NCBI RefSeq assembly: GCF_001705035.1
Contig: NZ_MCIG01000002.1
Coordinates: 3,110 to 67,109, forward strand
Source: Curtobacterium sp. UCD-KPL2560
Lineage (GTDB): Bacteria; Actinomycetota; Actinomycetes; Actinomycetales; Microbacteriaceae
Direction: 5' to 3'
DNA length: 64,000 nt
The notes beneath the pieces are model-generated. The model saw nothing but the letters and a program-made list of their open reading frames with translations. It was not told the DNA's origin and ran no database searches. The stretch's first letter is position 1; the number at the start of each line of letters is the position of its first letter. Both the position numbers and the translations under genes were made by a program. Below are positions 25,217 to 32,580 of this stretch, piece by piece.

Positions 25217-26062
25217 ATGACCCCCAGCCCGAAGCGCCAGCAGCACGTCTTCGTCGTCGAGCGGACCGAACGGCTGACGCCGCACATGGTCCGCGTCCAC
25301 CTCGGCGGGCCGGCCTTCCGGGACTTCGTCGACGGCGCCGACCCGGACCGGCTCGCGGCGACCGACAAGTACGTCAAGCTGCTGCTCGCCCCGCCGTCGT
25401 CCGGGCTCACCCCGCCGTACGACCTCGAGGCGCTCCGCACCGCCCTGCCGAAGCACGAGCGGCCCGCGCGCCGCACGTACACCGTGCGCGCGGTCGACCA
25501 CGCGGCGGGGACGATCGCGATCGACTTCGTCGTGCACGGCGACGACGGCCTCGCCGGGCCCTGGGCGGCCGCCGCCCGTCCCGGGGACCTGCTCGCGCTG
25601 AGCGGCCCGGGCGGCGGGTACGCGCCGTCCACCGACCCGGCCGTCACGCACGTGCTGCTCGGCGACGACAGCGCCCTGCCCGCGATCGGCGCCGCCCTGG
25701 AGGCGATGCCCGCCACCGCGCAGGGCGTCGCGCTCGTCGAGGTGGCCGGGCCCGAGGACGAGCAGGCGCTCGTGGTGCCCGCCGGGGTCGACCTGCGGTG
25801 GCTGCACCGCGACGCCACCGGCGCCGAGCCGGGCACGCTCCTGCTGGCGGCGGCGCGCGCACTGCCCCGCGCCTCCCGACCGGTCCGGGTCTTCGCGCAC
25901 GGCGAGCGGACCGCGGTCAAGGCGATCCGTCGGCTGCTGCAGGACGACTGGGGACTCGACAAGGCCGACCTGTCGCTGTCGGCGTACTGGGCGCTCGGCC
26001 GTGCCGAGGACCGGTTCCAGGAGGAGAAGCGCGAACCCGTCGGCATGGTGTTCCCGGACTGA
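25217..26062 (+). CDS. Siderophore-interacting FAD-dependent ferric reductase
   Basis: The 281-residue protein belongs to the SIP/ViuB family, which reduces ferric siderophores in the cytosol with NAD(P)H and FAD. RRTYTVRAVD is the FAD-binding motif, followed by IDFVVHGDDGLAGPWA and the GDLLALSGPGGGY loop; HVLLGDDSALPAIGAALEAM begins the NAD(P)H domain and SLSAYWALGRAEDRF closes it. GGAAG precedes the ATG. The shared IdeR box fits iron starvation control. No siderophore synthesis or uptake gene is adjacent. Confidence 0.93.
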   Translation: MTPSPKRQQHVFVVERTERLTPHMVRVHLGGPAFRDFVDGADPDRLAATDKYVKLLLAPPSSGLTPPYDLEALRTALPKHERPARRTYTVRAVDHAAGTIAIDFVVHGDDGLAGPWAAAARPGDLLALSGPGGGYAPSTDPAVTHVLLGDDSALPAIGAALEAMPATAQGVALVEVAGPEDEQALVVPAGVDLRWLHRDATGAEPGTLLLAAARALPRASRPVRVFAHGERTAVKAIRRLLQDDWGLDKADLSLSAYWALGRAEDRFQEEKREPVGMVFPD

Positions 26063-26191
26063 CGCGGGCGCGCGGCGGTCGCCGCGGTCGCGGTGGGCTG
26101 CGGCCGCCGCGGTCGCTGTCGTCGCGGCTGCGCGCTCCGGTGCGGCCGGGAGGCGCGGTGCACGTCGGTGGGTGCGGCTAGCGTCCGGCGC

Positions 26192-26806
26192 GTGGTCACC
26201 GCGAAGCGCACCCCTCCCGTCCCCGACGGCCGTGCGGGCGACCGCGCGCGGTGCGCGATCCCCGGGTGCGACGGCGACGCACTGCCCGCCGTCGCGGCCG
26301 TGCTGCCGCTGTGCGCGGGGCACGTCGCGCTCGTGGCCGACCTGGCCGCCGAGCACACCGGCGTCGAGGACGTGCTGCCCGGGCCGTGCCCGCTGTGCGG
26401 GTCGCGGAGCGGCGTCCGGTTCCCGTCGGGCAGCCTGTGCGCCGTGTGCGAGTGGCCGTGGGGCGACGTGCCGGACGGCGACCTCGCGCCGCCCCGCGTC
26501 GACGTCGTCTACTACCTGCGGCAGCGCGACGACTTCGGCGACCGGATCAAGATCGGCACGACGACGAACCCGCGGCAGCGCCTGGCGGCGGTCCCGCACC
26601 AGGAGCTCCTGGCGTTCGAACGGGGCGACCGCACGCTCGAACGCCGACGGCACCGCGCGTTCGCGGCCGACCGGTACCCGCGCACCGAGTGGTTCCGGAC
26701 GACCCCGGCACTGCTCGCGCACGTCGCGGTGGTCGGGGCCGGGGTCACCGACCCGTGGGCGCTGCACGCGCGGTGGACGAGCGAGGCGCTGGCCCTGCGG
26801 GGGTGA
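26192..26806 (+). CDS. Zinc-ribbon protein with T5orf172/GIY-YIG-like domain
   Basis: The 204-residue protein has two cysteine clusters (CAIPGCDG ... LCAGH at about 20-45 and CPLCGS ... LCAVCEW at about 70-92). A domain follows that begins VDVVYYLRQRDDFGDRIKIGTTTNPRQRL and includes ERGDRTLERRRHRAFAADR and TEWFR. The KIGTTTNP and RRRHRAF elements resemble the Bacteriophage T5 Orf172 domain, related to GIY-YIG nucleases; here the first motif is VYY/KIG. It may bind or nick DNA, but the activity is not established. TAGCGT lies seven bases before the GTG at 26192, so it is probably leaderless. Confidence 0.75.
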   Translation: MVTAKRTPPVPDGRAGDRARCAIPGCDGDALPAVAAVLPLCAGHVALVADLAAEHTGVEDVLPGPCPLCGSRSGVRFPSGSLCAVCEWPWGDVPDGDLAPPRVDVVYYLRQRDDFGDRIKIGTTTNPRQRLAAVPHQELLAFERGDRTLERRRHRAFAADRYPRTEWFRTTPALLAHVAVVGAGVTDPWALHARWTSEALALRG

Positions 26807-26810
26807 CGCA

Positions 26811-26844
26811 CGACGCCCGCCGACCGGGTGGTCGGCGGGCGTCG
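26811..26844 (+). terminator. Hairpin terminator after the T5orf172-like gene
   Basis: A perfect 15-bp inverted repeat (26811-26825 with 26830-26844, loop GGGT) begins 4 bases after the stop codon. Confidence 0.75.
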
Positions 26845-26884
26845 GGGCGGTGCCGTGCCCGTGCCGGCACCGGTGCGGTGCCGG

Positions 26885-26921
26885 CACGCTCGCGCTCGCT
26901 CTCGCGCTCGCTCTCGCTCCG
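26885..26921. repeat. Short GCTCGCGCTC/GCTCTC tandem repeat
   Basis: A run of imperfect 12-bp units (CGCTCGCTCTCG-like) between two convergent genes. It is simple sequence with no coding signal. Confidence 0.5.
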
Positions 26922-26937
26922 GTGCGCGTGCCCGGCC

Positions 26938-28527
26938 TCAGGCGGCGACGGTCGCCGCTCCCGCCCGGTCCGCCGCGGCGTCGTCACGGAGGAACCGGTC
27001 GGCCGTGCGGAGCGACAGCGCCATGATCGTCAGCGCCGGGTTGGCGATGACCGCGCTCGGGAACACCGAGTTGTCGCAGATCCACATGTTCGGCACGTCC
27101 CACGACCGGCCTGCCGGGTCGACGACCGAGCTGCCGCCGTCGGCCCCCATGCGCGCGGTGCCGATGGTGTGCGCCGTGCGCTCGAGCACGCGGACGTCGG
27201 TGCCGCCCGCCGCCTCGACGATCGCGGTCATGGTGCGGACGGCGTGGGCGCGGATGGCGTCCTCGTTGCTGCCGGGCGAGAACGACACCCGGGCCCGCGG
27301 GACACCGTGCTCGTCGAGCTCGTCGGACAGCACGAGCCGGTTGTCGTCGTACGGCAGGCACTCGGCGTTGATCCCGACGCCGGCCGTCCGGGGGTAGTCG
27401 CGCATCGCCCGCACCAGCTCGGCGCCGCGCAGCCCGCCGCCGCGCACGAGCGTCGTGGCGAAGGTCAGCGGCTGCACCCCCAGGCTCTGGATGAGGTAGC
27501 CGCCCGCGAAGTCGGCGTCGGCTGGGCGGACGAAGTCCTCGGTGATGATCGACGACGGGTACCCGCGGTACGAGCGCATCGACTCGTCGAAGGTCGCCCA
27601 GACCTGGGTCGCACCGTGTGCCGTGAAGTTACGGCCCACCTGGCCGCTGCTGTTCGCCAGGCCCGTGTGCAGGAGCAGGCGTGCCGTCTCGACCCCGCCC
27701 GCTGCGAGCACGAGGGACCGGCAGCGCTGGCGGCGCTCCTGGCCGTCGCGCGTGTAGAGCACGGCGCTGACGCGTCCGGACCCGTCGAGCTCGATGCCGT
27801 GCACGAACGAGCCGGGTCGGATCTCCGCGCCGAACGCCACGGCGGCGGGCAGGTACGTGGTGTCCATCGACACCTTCGCGCCGTTGCGGCAGCCCTGGTG
27901 GCAGGACCCGCACGAGACGCAGGCCTGGCGGAGGCCGTGGTGCTCCTGGTGCCGGTCCTCGGTGGTGAGCGCGACCGGGGCGTCGGTGGCGGTGATGCCG
28001 AGCGCCGCGGTGCCGCGCATCATCATGTCCGAGGACGCGTTCCGGGCGGGCGGGCCCATCCGGTAGCGGCGTGCGGGGTCCCACGGGTAGTGCGCGGGGC
28101 CGGCGACGCCGACCTCGTGCTCCACGCGCTCGATGTACGCGGTCAGCTCGGCGTGGTCGACCGGCCAGTCCTCGCCCTGCCCGGACTCGGTGCGCAGGCG
28201 CAGGTCGTGGGTGCTCGGCCGCGGGGTGAACGCGCCCCAGTGCAGGGTCGACCCGCCGACGCCCGTGCCGCTGTTGTTCGGACCGAACGCGGTCGGGGCG
28301 GACCCGCCGCTGATCCGCTCGTCCATCCAGTTGATGTCCGCCGGCGCCTCGACCTCGTCGGGCAGGTGGTCCTCGGGTTCGGTGTTGCGGCCGGCCTCGA
28401 GGGCGACCGCGGTCAGGCCCTCGCGGGCGAGCCGGGCGAGCAGCGGAGCACCGCCGGCACCCGTGCCCACGACGACCACGTCGACGACCTCGTCGTCCTG
28501 GTAGCGGCGCTGTGCGTCGAGTCTCAT
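26938..28527 (-). CDS. GMC-family FAD oxidoreductase
   Basis: The 529-residue flavoenzyme has an N-terminal FAD Rossmann motif VVVVGTGAGGAPLLARLAREG (split here as about residues 14-34), a GSGVGGSTLHWG-like GTGVGGSTLHWG loop, a cysteine-rich CVSCGSCHQGC segment (about 237-247), and the C-terminal HTIGTARMG and NMWICDNSVFPSAVIANPALT signatures with the GMC active-site region. The pattern fits the large flavoprotein subunit of gluconate 2-dehydrogenase-type enzymes, which work with a GADH subunit 3. Its partner may be the fusion protein encoded just upstream, with which it overlaps by 4 bp. The substrate is unknown. GGGAG precedes the ATG. Confidence 0.88.
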   Translation of the reverse strand: MRLDAQRRYQDDEVVDVVVVGTGAGGAPLLARLAREGLTAVALEAGRNTEPEDHLPDEVEAPADINWMDERISGGSAPTAFGPNNSGTGVGGSTLHWGAFTPRPSTHDLRLRTESGQGEDWPVDHAELTAYIERVEHEVGVAGPAHYPWDPARRYRMGPPARNASSDMMMRGTAALGITATDAPVALTTEDRHQEHHGLRQACVSCGSCHQGCRNGAKVSMDTTYLPAAVAFGAEIRPGSFVHGIELDGSGRVSAVLYTRDGQERRQRCRSLVLAAGGVETARLLLHTGLANSSGQVGRNFTAHGATQVWATFDESMRSYRGYPSSIITEDFVRPADADFAGGYLIQSLGVQPLTFATTLVRGGGLRGAELVRAMRDYPRTAGVGINAECLPYDDNRLVLSDELDEHGVPRARVSFSPGSNEDAIRAHAVRTMTAIVEAAGGTDVRVLERTAHTIGTARMGADGGSSVVDPAGRSWDVPNMWICDNSVFPSAVIANPALTIMALSLRTADRFLRDDAAADRAGAATVAA

Positions 28528-29864
28528 CGTCGTGCTCCCTCTGGTTCCCATGCTTCGCGTTGCCCGGCTCCGAGCAACTGGAAGCCCTGTTTCCGGACGC
28601 CGTCGCCGCCGTTGGCGTAGCCGTCGTAGTCGATCTCGGACATGGTCGCGGGGTGCGCCAACCACTGCTTCACCAGGTCCACGCTGGCGTCCTCGAACCA
28701 GGCGCGCAGCGCCCCGGCGTCGAGCGGGCCGTCCGACCGGTGGCGACCGGCGGCGACGGCCTCGAGGACCGCGTCGAGGTCCCCTCCGTCGACCACCGGG
28801 GCGAGCACGTCGAGTGCCGCCCGGTACGCCTCGACGTCGGTCGGCAGACCGTCGGGCCGCCAGCCGTCGCCCGCGCCGGCGGCGAGCTGGGCGTCCACGC
28901 GCAGGGCCAGGTCGACGTGGTACGGGCCGGGCTGCGGGACGACCGTGCGGGCCACGGCGCGCAGGGTGTCGAGCTGCCGACGGGTGAGCGCGGCGGGCTC
29001 GGCGGCGGGGTCGTCCGCGAGGGAGCGCACCGCGAAGACGCCGCGCGTGCGGGCGCTGACCCGGGGCGAGGCGATCACGCGCACCGCGTCGGCGGGGACG
29101 GCCGGCGTGTGCGCGACCCGGCGGTTCCAGAAGTCACGCACGACCGCGGCGACCTCGAGCGGACGCTCCCACGGCAGCAGGTGCGCCGCACCGTCGACGA
29201 CGTGCAGCTCGGCGGCGGGCCAGTGCGGCATCGTCAGGCGTCGCTGGGCGTCGGCGTCGAGGTCGCCGTCCTCGGCCCCGGCGATCACGAGCGTCGGGAC
29301 GGGGTTCGGCACGGCGTCGGCCGACCAGTCCTCGCGGCTGCCGCGGAGCAGCCAGTCCCGCCAGGCGCGGGGGTCCGTGCGCTCGACGTCGTGCACGGCC
29401 ATCTCGTGCCGGTCGGGCGGCAGGACCTCGGCGGTGTTCGCGTCGACGAACGCGGCGGCGTGGTCCGGGCGGATGCGACCGTCCTCGGCCCACGAGAGCA
29501 TCGAAGCGCGACGGTCCTCGGCCATGGGCTCGGGCGACAGCGGCGAGGCCGCGAGCAGCACGACGGCGCGGAGCCCGAACAGGCCGTTCGCACCGGAGAC
29601 GGTGCGGTCCGCGACCACCGTGGCGACCTTGCCGCCCATCGAGTGGCCGACGAGCACCCACTCGGTGGCGCCGCTCGCCCCGACGGCGCGCTCGACGGCG
29701 ACGGCCATCTCCTCGACCGTCGTGCCGGCCGACGCCGGGCTGCGACCGAAGCCGGGGAGGTCGATCCCGACCAGGTCGAGGTCGCCGGCGAGCTCGGACC
29801 GGAGCAGCACGAACTCCTCCGAACTCGACCCGAGGGCGTGGAGGCAGAACGCGGTCGCAGTCAT
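28524..29864 (-). CDS. Fusion of alpha/beta hydrolase and gluconate 2-dehydrogenase subunit 3
   Basis: Residues 1 to about 240 form an alpha/beta hydrolase: LHALGSSSEEF oxyanion loop, GHSMGGK nucleophile elbow, AGAEDGD for the acid and GAAHLLPWERP for the histidine. Residues about 265-440 match gluconate 2-dehydrogenase subunit 3 (TRRQLDTLRAVARTVVPQPG and the C-terminal SEIDYDGYANGGDG). Subunit 3 normally is a separate, Tat-exported partner of a GMC flavoprotein; here it is cytosolic by sequence and fused. The gene overlaps the GMC gene by 4 bp (ATGA), so the two are surely co-expressed. A role in oxidising a lactone or ester-derived substrate is plausible but inferred. Confidence 0.82.
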   Translation of the reverse strand: MTATAFCLHALGSSSEEFVLLRSELAGDLDLVGIDLPGFGRSPASAGTTVEEMAVAVERAVGASGATEWVLVGHSMGGKVATVVADRTVSGANGLFGLRAVVLLAASPLSPEPMAEDRRASMLSWAEDGRIRPDHAAAFVDANTAEVLPPDRHEMAVHDVERTDPRAWRDWLLRGSREDWSADAVPNPVPTLVIAGAEDGDLDADAQRRLTMPHWPAAELHVVDGAAHLLPWERPLEVAAVVRDFWNRRVAHTPAVPADAVRVIASPRVSARTRGVFAVRSLADDPAAEPAALTRRQLDTLRAVARTVVPQPGPYHVDLALRVDAQLAAGAGDGWRPDGLPTDVEAYRAALDVLAPVVDGGDLDAVLEAVAAGRHRSDGPLDAGALRAWFEDASVDLVKQWLAHPATMSEIDYDGYANGGDGVRKQGFQLLGAGQREAWEPEGARR

Positions 29865-29962
29865 CGTTCGTTCCTACCGGCGGCTCGGCGTCGGTCTCAG
29901 GCTGGCGTACCCCGTTGCCGTACCCCGACCGCGGTCGTCGGCGGCGCGGGCGGCGGGAGCGG

Positions 29963-31060
29963 TCACCGGGCGTAGGCGTCGACGAACAGCGGTCCGCGCA
30001 GGTCGCGCAGCGTGTCGGCGAGCTGGTCGACGGTCCGCCGGGAGATGCCCGACACCTGCAGGTCGTACGGGCCGAGCGCGGGCAGGCGTCCGGTGCGGAT
30101 GCGGACGACCTCCCAGCCGACACTCCGCACCGCACGGTCCTTCCGCCGGTCGGTCTCCTGCCGCGGACCGACGTGCTCGAGCCCGTGGCGGCCCGTGCTG
30201 TCGTACTCGATCGCGACGCGGAGCTCCGGCAGGACGATGTCCGGCCAGGCCTCGACGTGGTCGAAGAACGGTCGGTCGAGGCGGATCGCCGTGTGCGAGA
30301 ACGTGAACGCGAAGCGCTCCTGCAGGGCCGCGCGGAGGTCCGCCTCGACGGCGGACGCGGTGGCCGGCGCGCACGTGCTCGTGAAGGACTCGCCCGACGG
30401 CAGCCGCGGGGTCTTCGGGCAGACGGCCCGCGGGATCGGCTGCCCGGCACGCACCGGCACGCCACCGCCGACCGGTCCGCCACCGCGCACGGGCGCACCG
30501 CCACCCCGGACGGGGCCACCACCGCGGACGGGCGCACCGCCACGGACGGGCCGACGACGGGTCGAGGCCACCGCACCGGGCGGGAGGCCGCCGGACGGGA
30601 CGGCACCGGGCAGCGCCCCGACGGCCGCCGGTCCGCGCGCGGCTGCGGCTCCCCCGCGCGCCGACGGCAGGGTCTGGCGCCCGACGCTCCGGACGGCGCG
30701 CTGCGGGACGGGCACCGACGCCGGCCAGTCCTCGGGCAGCACGGGCCACCGCTGCGGCTGTGCCTGGACCTGGCACTCCGGGCACCACACCGAGCGGCGG
30801 CGTTCGCGGCCCGGCCGGGAGCGCTGCTCGGCGGGGGTCGCGACGAAGACGTGGCCGACGTCGCACTCCCACGTGAGCAGGACCTCGGCGAGCGGGGGCA
30901 CCTGGGTCAGGACGACCCCGTGGTTCCACTCCGGGTGGTACTGCCGGACCAGGACCGGGTACGAGGCCCACGCTTCACGGAAGGTCCCGACGGCGTACGG
31001 CACGGCTGTGCCGCGCGACCACTGTCGCCGGCGCCACCAGGCGTCCACGGGTTCCACCAC
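29963..31060 (-). CDS. Zinc-ribbon and Vsr-like endonuclease-fold protein
   Basis: The 365-residue protein has an N-terminal probable zinc-ribbon (DUF4379-like): YHPEWNHG ... LTWECDVGHVFVATPAEQRSR ... VWCPECQ, about 30-100. A long low-complexity middle of PVRGGG repeats follows (about 165-205), and then a C-terminal restriction-endonuclease-like fold (about 225-350): DIVLPELRVAIEYDSTGRHG followed by RRKDRAVRSVGWEVVRIR. The E-Y-D and K/D residues resemble Vsr/DUF559 nucleases. Its substrate is unknown. The GTG at 31060 is seven bases after TACGGT and is probably leaderless. It could be a DNA repair or defence enzyme; the neighbourhood does not decide. Confidence 0.75.
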   Translation of the reverse strand: MVEPVDAWWRRRQWSRGTAVPYAVGTFREAWASYPVLVRQYHPEWNHGVVLTQVPPLAEVLLTWECDVGHVFVATPAEQRSRPGRERRRSVWCPECQVQAQPQRWPVLPEDWPASVPVPQRAVRSVGRQTLPSARGGAAAARGPAAVGALPGAVPSGGLPPGAVASTRRRPVRGGAPVRGGGPVRGGGAPVRGGGPVGGGVPVRAGQPIPRAVCPKTPRLPSGESFTSTCAPATASAVEADLRAALQERFAFTFSHTAIRLDRPFFDHVEAWPDIVLPELRVAIEYDSTGRHGLEHVGPRQETDRRKDRAVRSVGWEVVRIRTGRLPALGPYDLQVSGISRRTVDQLADTLRDLRGPLFVDAYAR

Positions 31061-31167
31061 GTGGGCCACCGTAGGCACCGCCACCGACAGCGCCGACCGC
31101 CGCTGCACGAGCGCGCGACCGGCCGCGCGACCGGTCCCGCCCGCGTCCGGTCGCTCGTGCCCGCGGG

Positions 31168-31836
31168 TCAGTCCTGCGGCGGCGTCGCGAAGGTGAAGCG
31201 CTCCGGCCCGGACTCGGACCCGTCGTCGAGCACCCGGATCCCGGCCTCGCGGCAGGCGGTGACCCCGTCGCGGTGCACCCGCTCGGGTCGCGGACGGCGC
31301 GGCACACCGGCCGCCCCGAACACCGCCCAGGCGTTCGCGGCCGCGGCGCTCGTGAAGCGCGTGCTGTACCGCACCCCCGCGAACCCCGCCGCGTCGAACG
31401 CGCGCGCCCAGGCCTGCGGCACGCGGTAGTCGCCCATCGTCTGGAGCTCGGCGCCCACCCCGGAGCGCACGGCCGCCGGGTGCGTGACGTCGGCGAACCG
31501 TCGCCCGCGGGACGCCCGGGCCGCGACGACGACCATCTCCCGGGCCCGCGACGCGAACACCGTGTTCGTCGAGAGCACGTGGTGCGCCAGGCGCTCCCGG
31601 ACGGCGACCTCGACCGCGTCCGCCCAGTAGCAGGTGCCCCGCGGCACGGCGAGGTCGAACCGGCCGCCGTCGACACCGTCGGCGTCGGGCTCGGTGCTCG
31701 CGAACCACCACGCGCCACGGTCGTGCCGCTTCGCCCGGTAGAACGTCGTGCCCCGCGACTCCTCGGCCGGGAAGTCGGTCAGGTCGAGGTCGGGTCGCGG
31801 GCGCCGCTGGGCGACCTCGTTGCGGTCCGGTGTCAC
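31168..31836 (-). CDS. RES-domain toxin
   Basis: The 222-residue protein begins with a RES domain (about 25-190): FYRAKRHDRGAWWFAST, RFDLAVPRGTCYWAD, and the later RYSTRFTSAAAANAWAVFG. Characterised RES toxins (for example Mycobacterium MbcT) degrade NAD+ and stop growth unless bound by a Xre/MbcA-type antitoxin. The gene starts with GTG overlapping the stop of the antitoxin gene (GTGA), and order antitoxin-toxin matches known pairs. It should act in the cytosol. Confidence 0.88.
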   Translation of the reverse strand: MTPDRNEVAQRRPRPDLDLTDFPAEESRGTTFYRAKRHDRGAWWFASTEPDADGVDGGRFDLAVPRGTCYWADAVEVAVRERLAHHVLSTNTVFASRAREMVVVAARASRGRRFADVTHPAAVRSGVGAELQTMGDYRVPQAWARAFDAAGFAGVRYSTRFTSAAAANAWAVFGAAGVPRRPRPERVHRDGVTACREAGIRVLDDGSESGPERFTFATPPQD

Positions 31837-32390
31837 GCGTCGGCCGCCCACGCGGTCGCCGCCCGACGGGCCGCCGCGAGCACCTGTTCCTCGCGGCCGT
31901 CGCGGAGCGCCTGGGCGGCCGTGGTCCCGCCGAACTCCTCGGCCTCGGTGTTCAGCCAGAGCGCACTCCCCCACGGGTCGATTCGGTCGGGGTCGACGAG
32001 CGCGAGGACCTGGCGCAGGTGCGGCAACGGACTGCCGGACACGCCGAACTGGAACGAGGGGAAGACGAGGCTGCCGTCGCCGATCTTCAGGCCGATGAGG
32101 TCGCGCTTCGCCGTCGCCTTGCTGAGCGCCTGGCGGGTCACCCCGCGCCACGCCGCGAGGGTCGGCGTGTCGTAGAACGGCCCGATCAGGGCGTCGGCCT
32201 CGTGCTTGACCGACGGGAGCGCCGCGACCATCCGGTCGGCGAGCAGCTCGACGTCGACGCCGGAGTCGAGCGCCCCGGCCGCGCGTCCGCTCTCGATGCG
32301 GCGTCGGAGCGCGTCGAGCAGTGCGGCACCGTCCGCCCCGACGCCCGGACGCCCGGCCTGCTCGTGTCGTGCCTGTGTGGTCGCAGCCAT
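31833..32390 (-). CDS. Xre/MbcA/ParS-type antitoxin
   Basis: The 185-residue antitoxin has an N-terminal segment with a DNA-binding-like region (TPTLAAWRGVTRQALSKA, about 80-100) and a C-terminal MbcA/ParS/Xre antitoxin domain (RIDPWGSALWLNTEAEEFGGTTAAQALRDG, about 135-165) that should bind the RES toxin. AGGAGG precedes the ATG at 32390. Two 16-bp operator-like repeats upstream fit autoregulation. It is translationally coupled to the toxin. Confidence 0.87.
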   Translation of the reverse strand: MAATTQARHEQAGRPGVGADGAALLDALRRRIESGRAAGALDSGVDVELLADRMVAALPSVKHEADALIGPFYDTPTLAAWRGVTRQALSKATAKRDLIGLKIGDGSLVFPSFQFGVSGSPLPHLRQVLALVDPDRIDPWGSALWLNTEAEEFGGTTAAQALRDGREEQVLAAARRAATAWAADA

Positions 32391-32400
32391 GGTTCCTCCT

Positions 32401-32449
32401 GTCAACCCAGTCAACCACGGGGGACCGCGCTTCGACAACCCCGTCAACC
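32401..32449 (-). promoter_or_regulatory. Tandem operator-like repeats of the Xre-RES operon
   Basis: On the minus strand two 16-mers, GGTTGACTGGGTTGAC (32416-32401) and GGTTGACGGGGTTGTC (32449-32434), differ at two positions and lie 33 bp apart, about three helical turns. Each holds two GGTTGAC half-sites. They start 10 bp upstream of the antitoxin ATG, where autoregulators of such operons bind. Confidence 0.65.
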
Positions 32450-32580
32450 TCTCGGGAGCACTCGGCACGCGGACACCACCACGCCGGCGACGGGACGAGT
32501 GTGACGCCGTGTTCCGTCGTGTGCCGTCGTGTTGCGCCGGTGCTTGCCGCGCCCGGACCGCCGCTCGTACGGTCCTCGCC

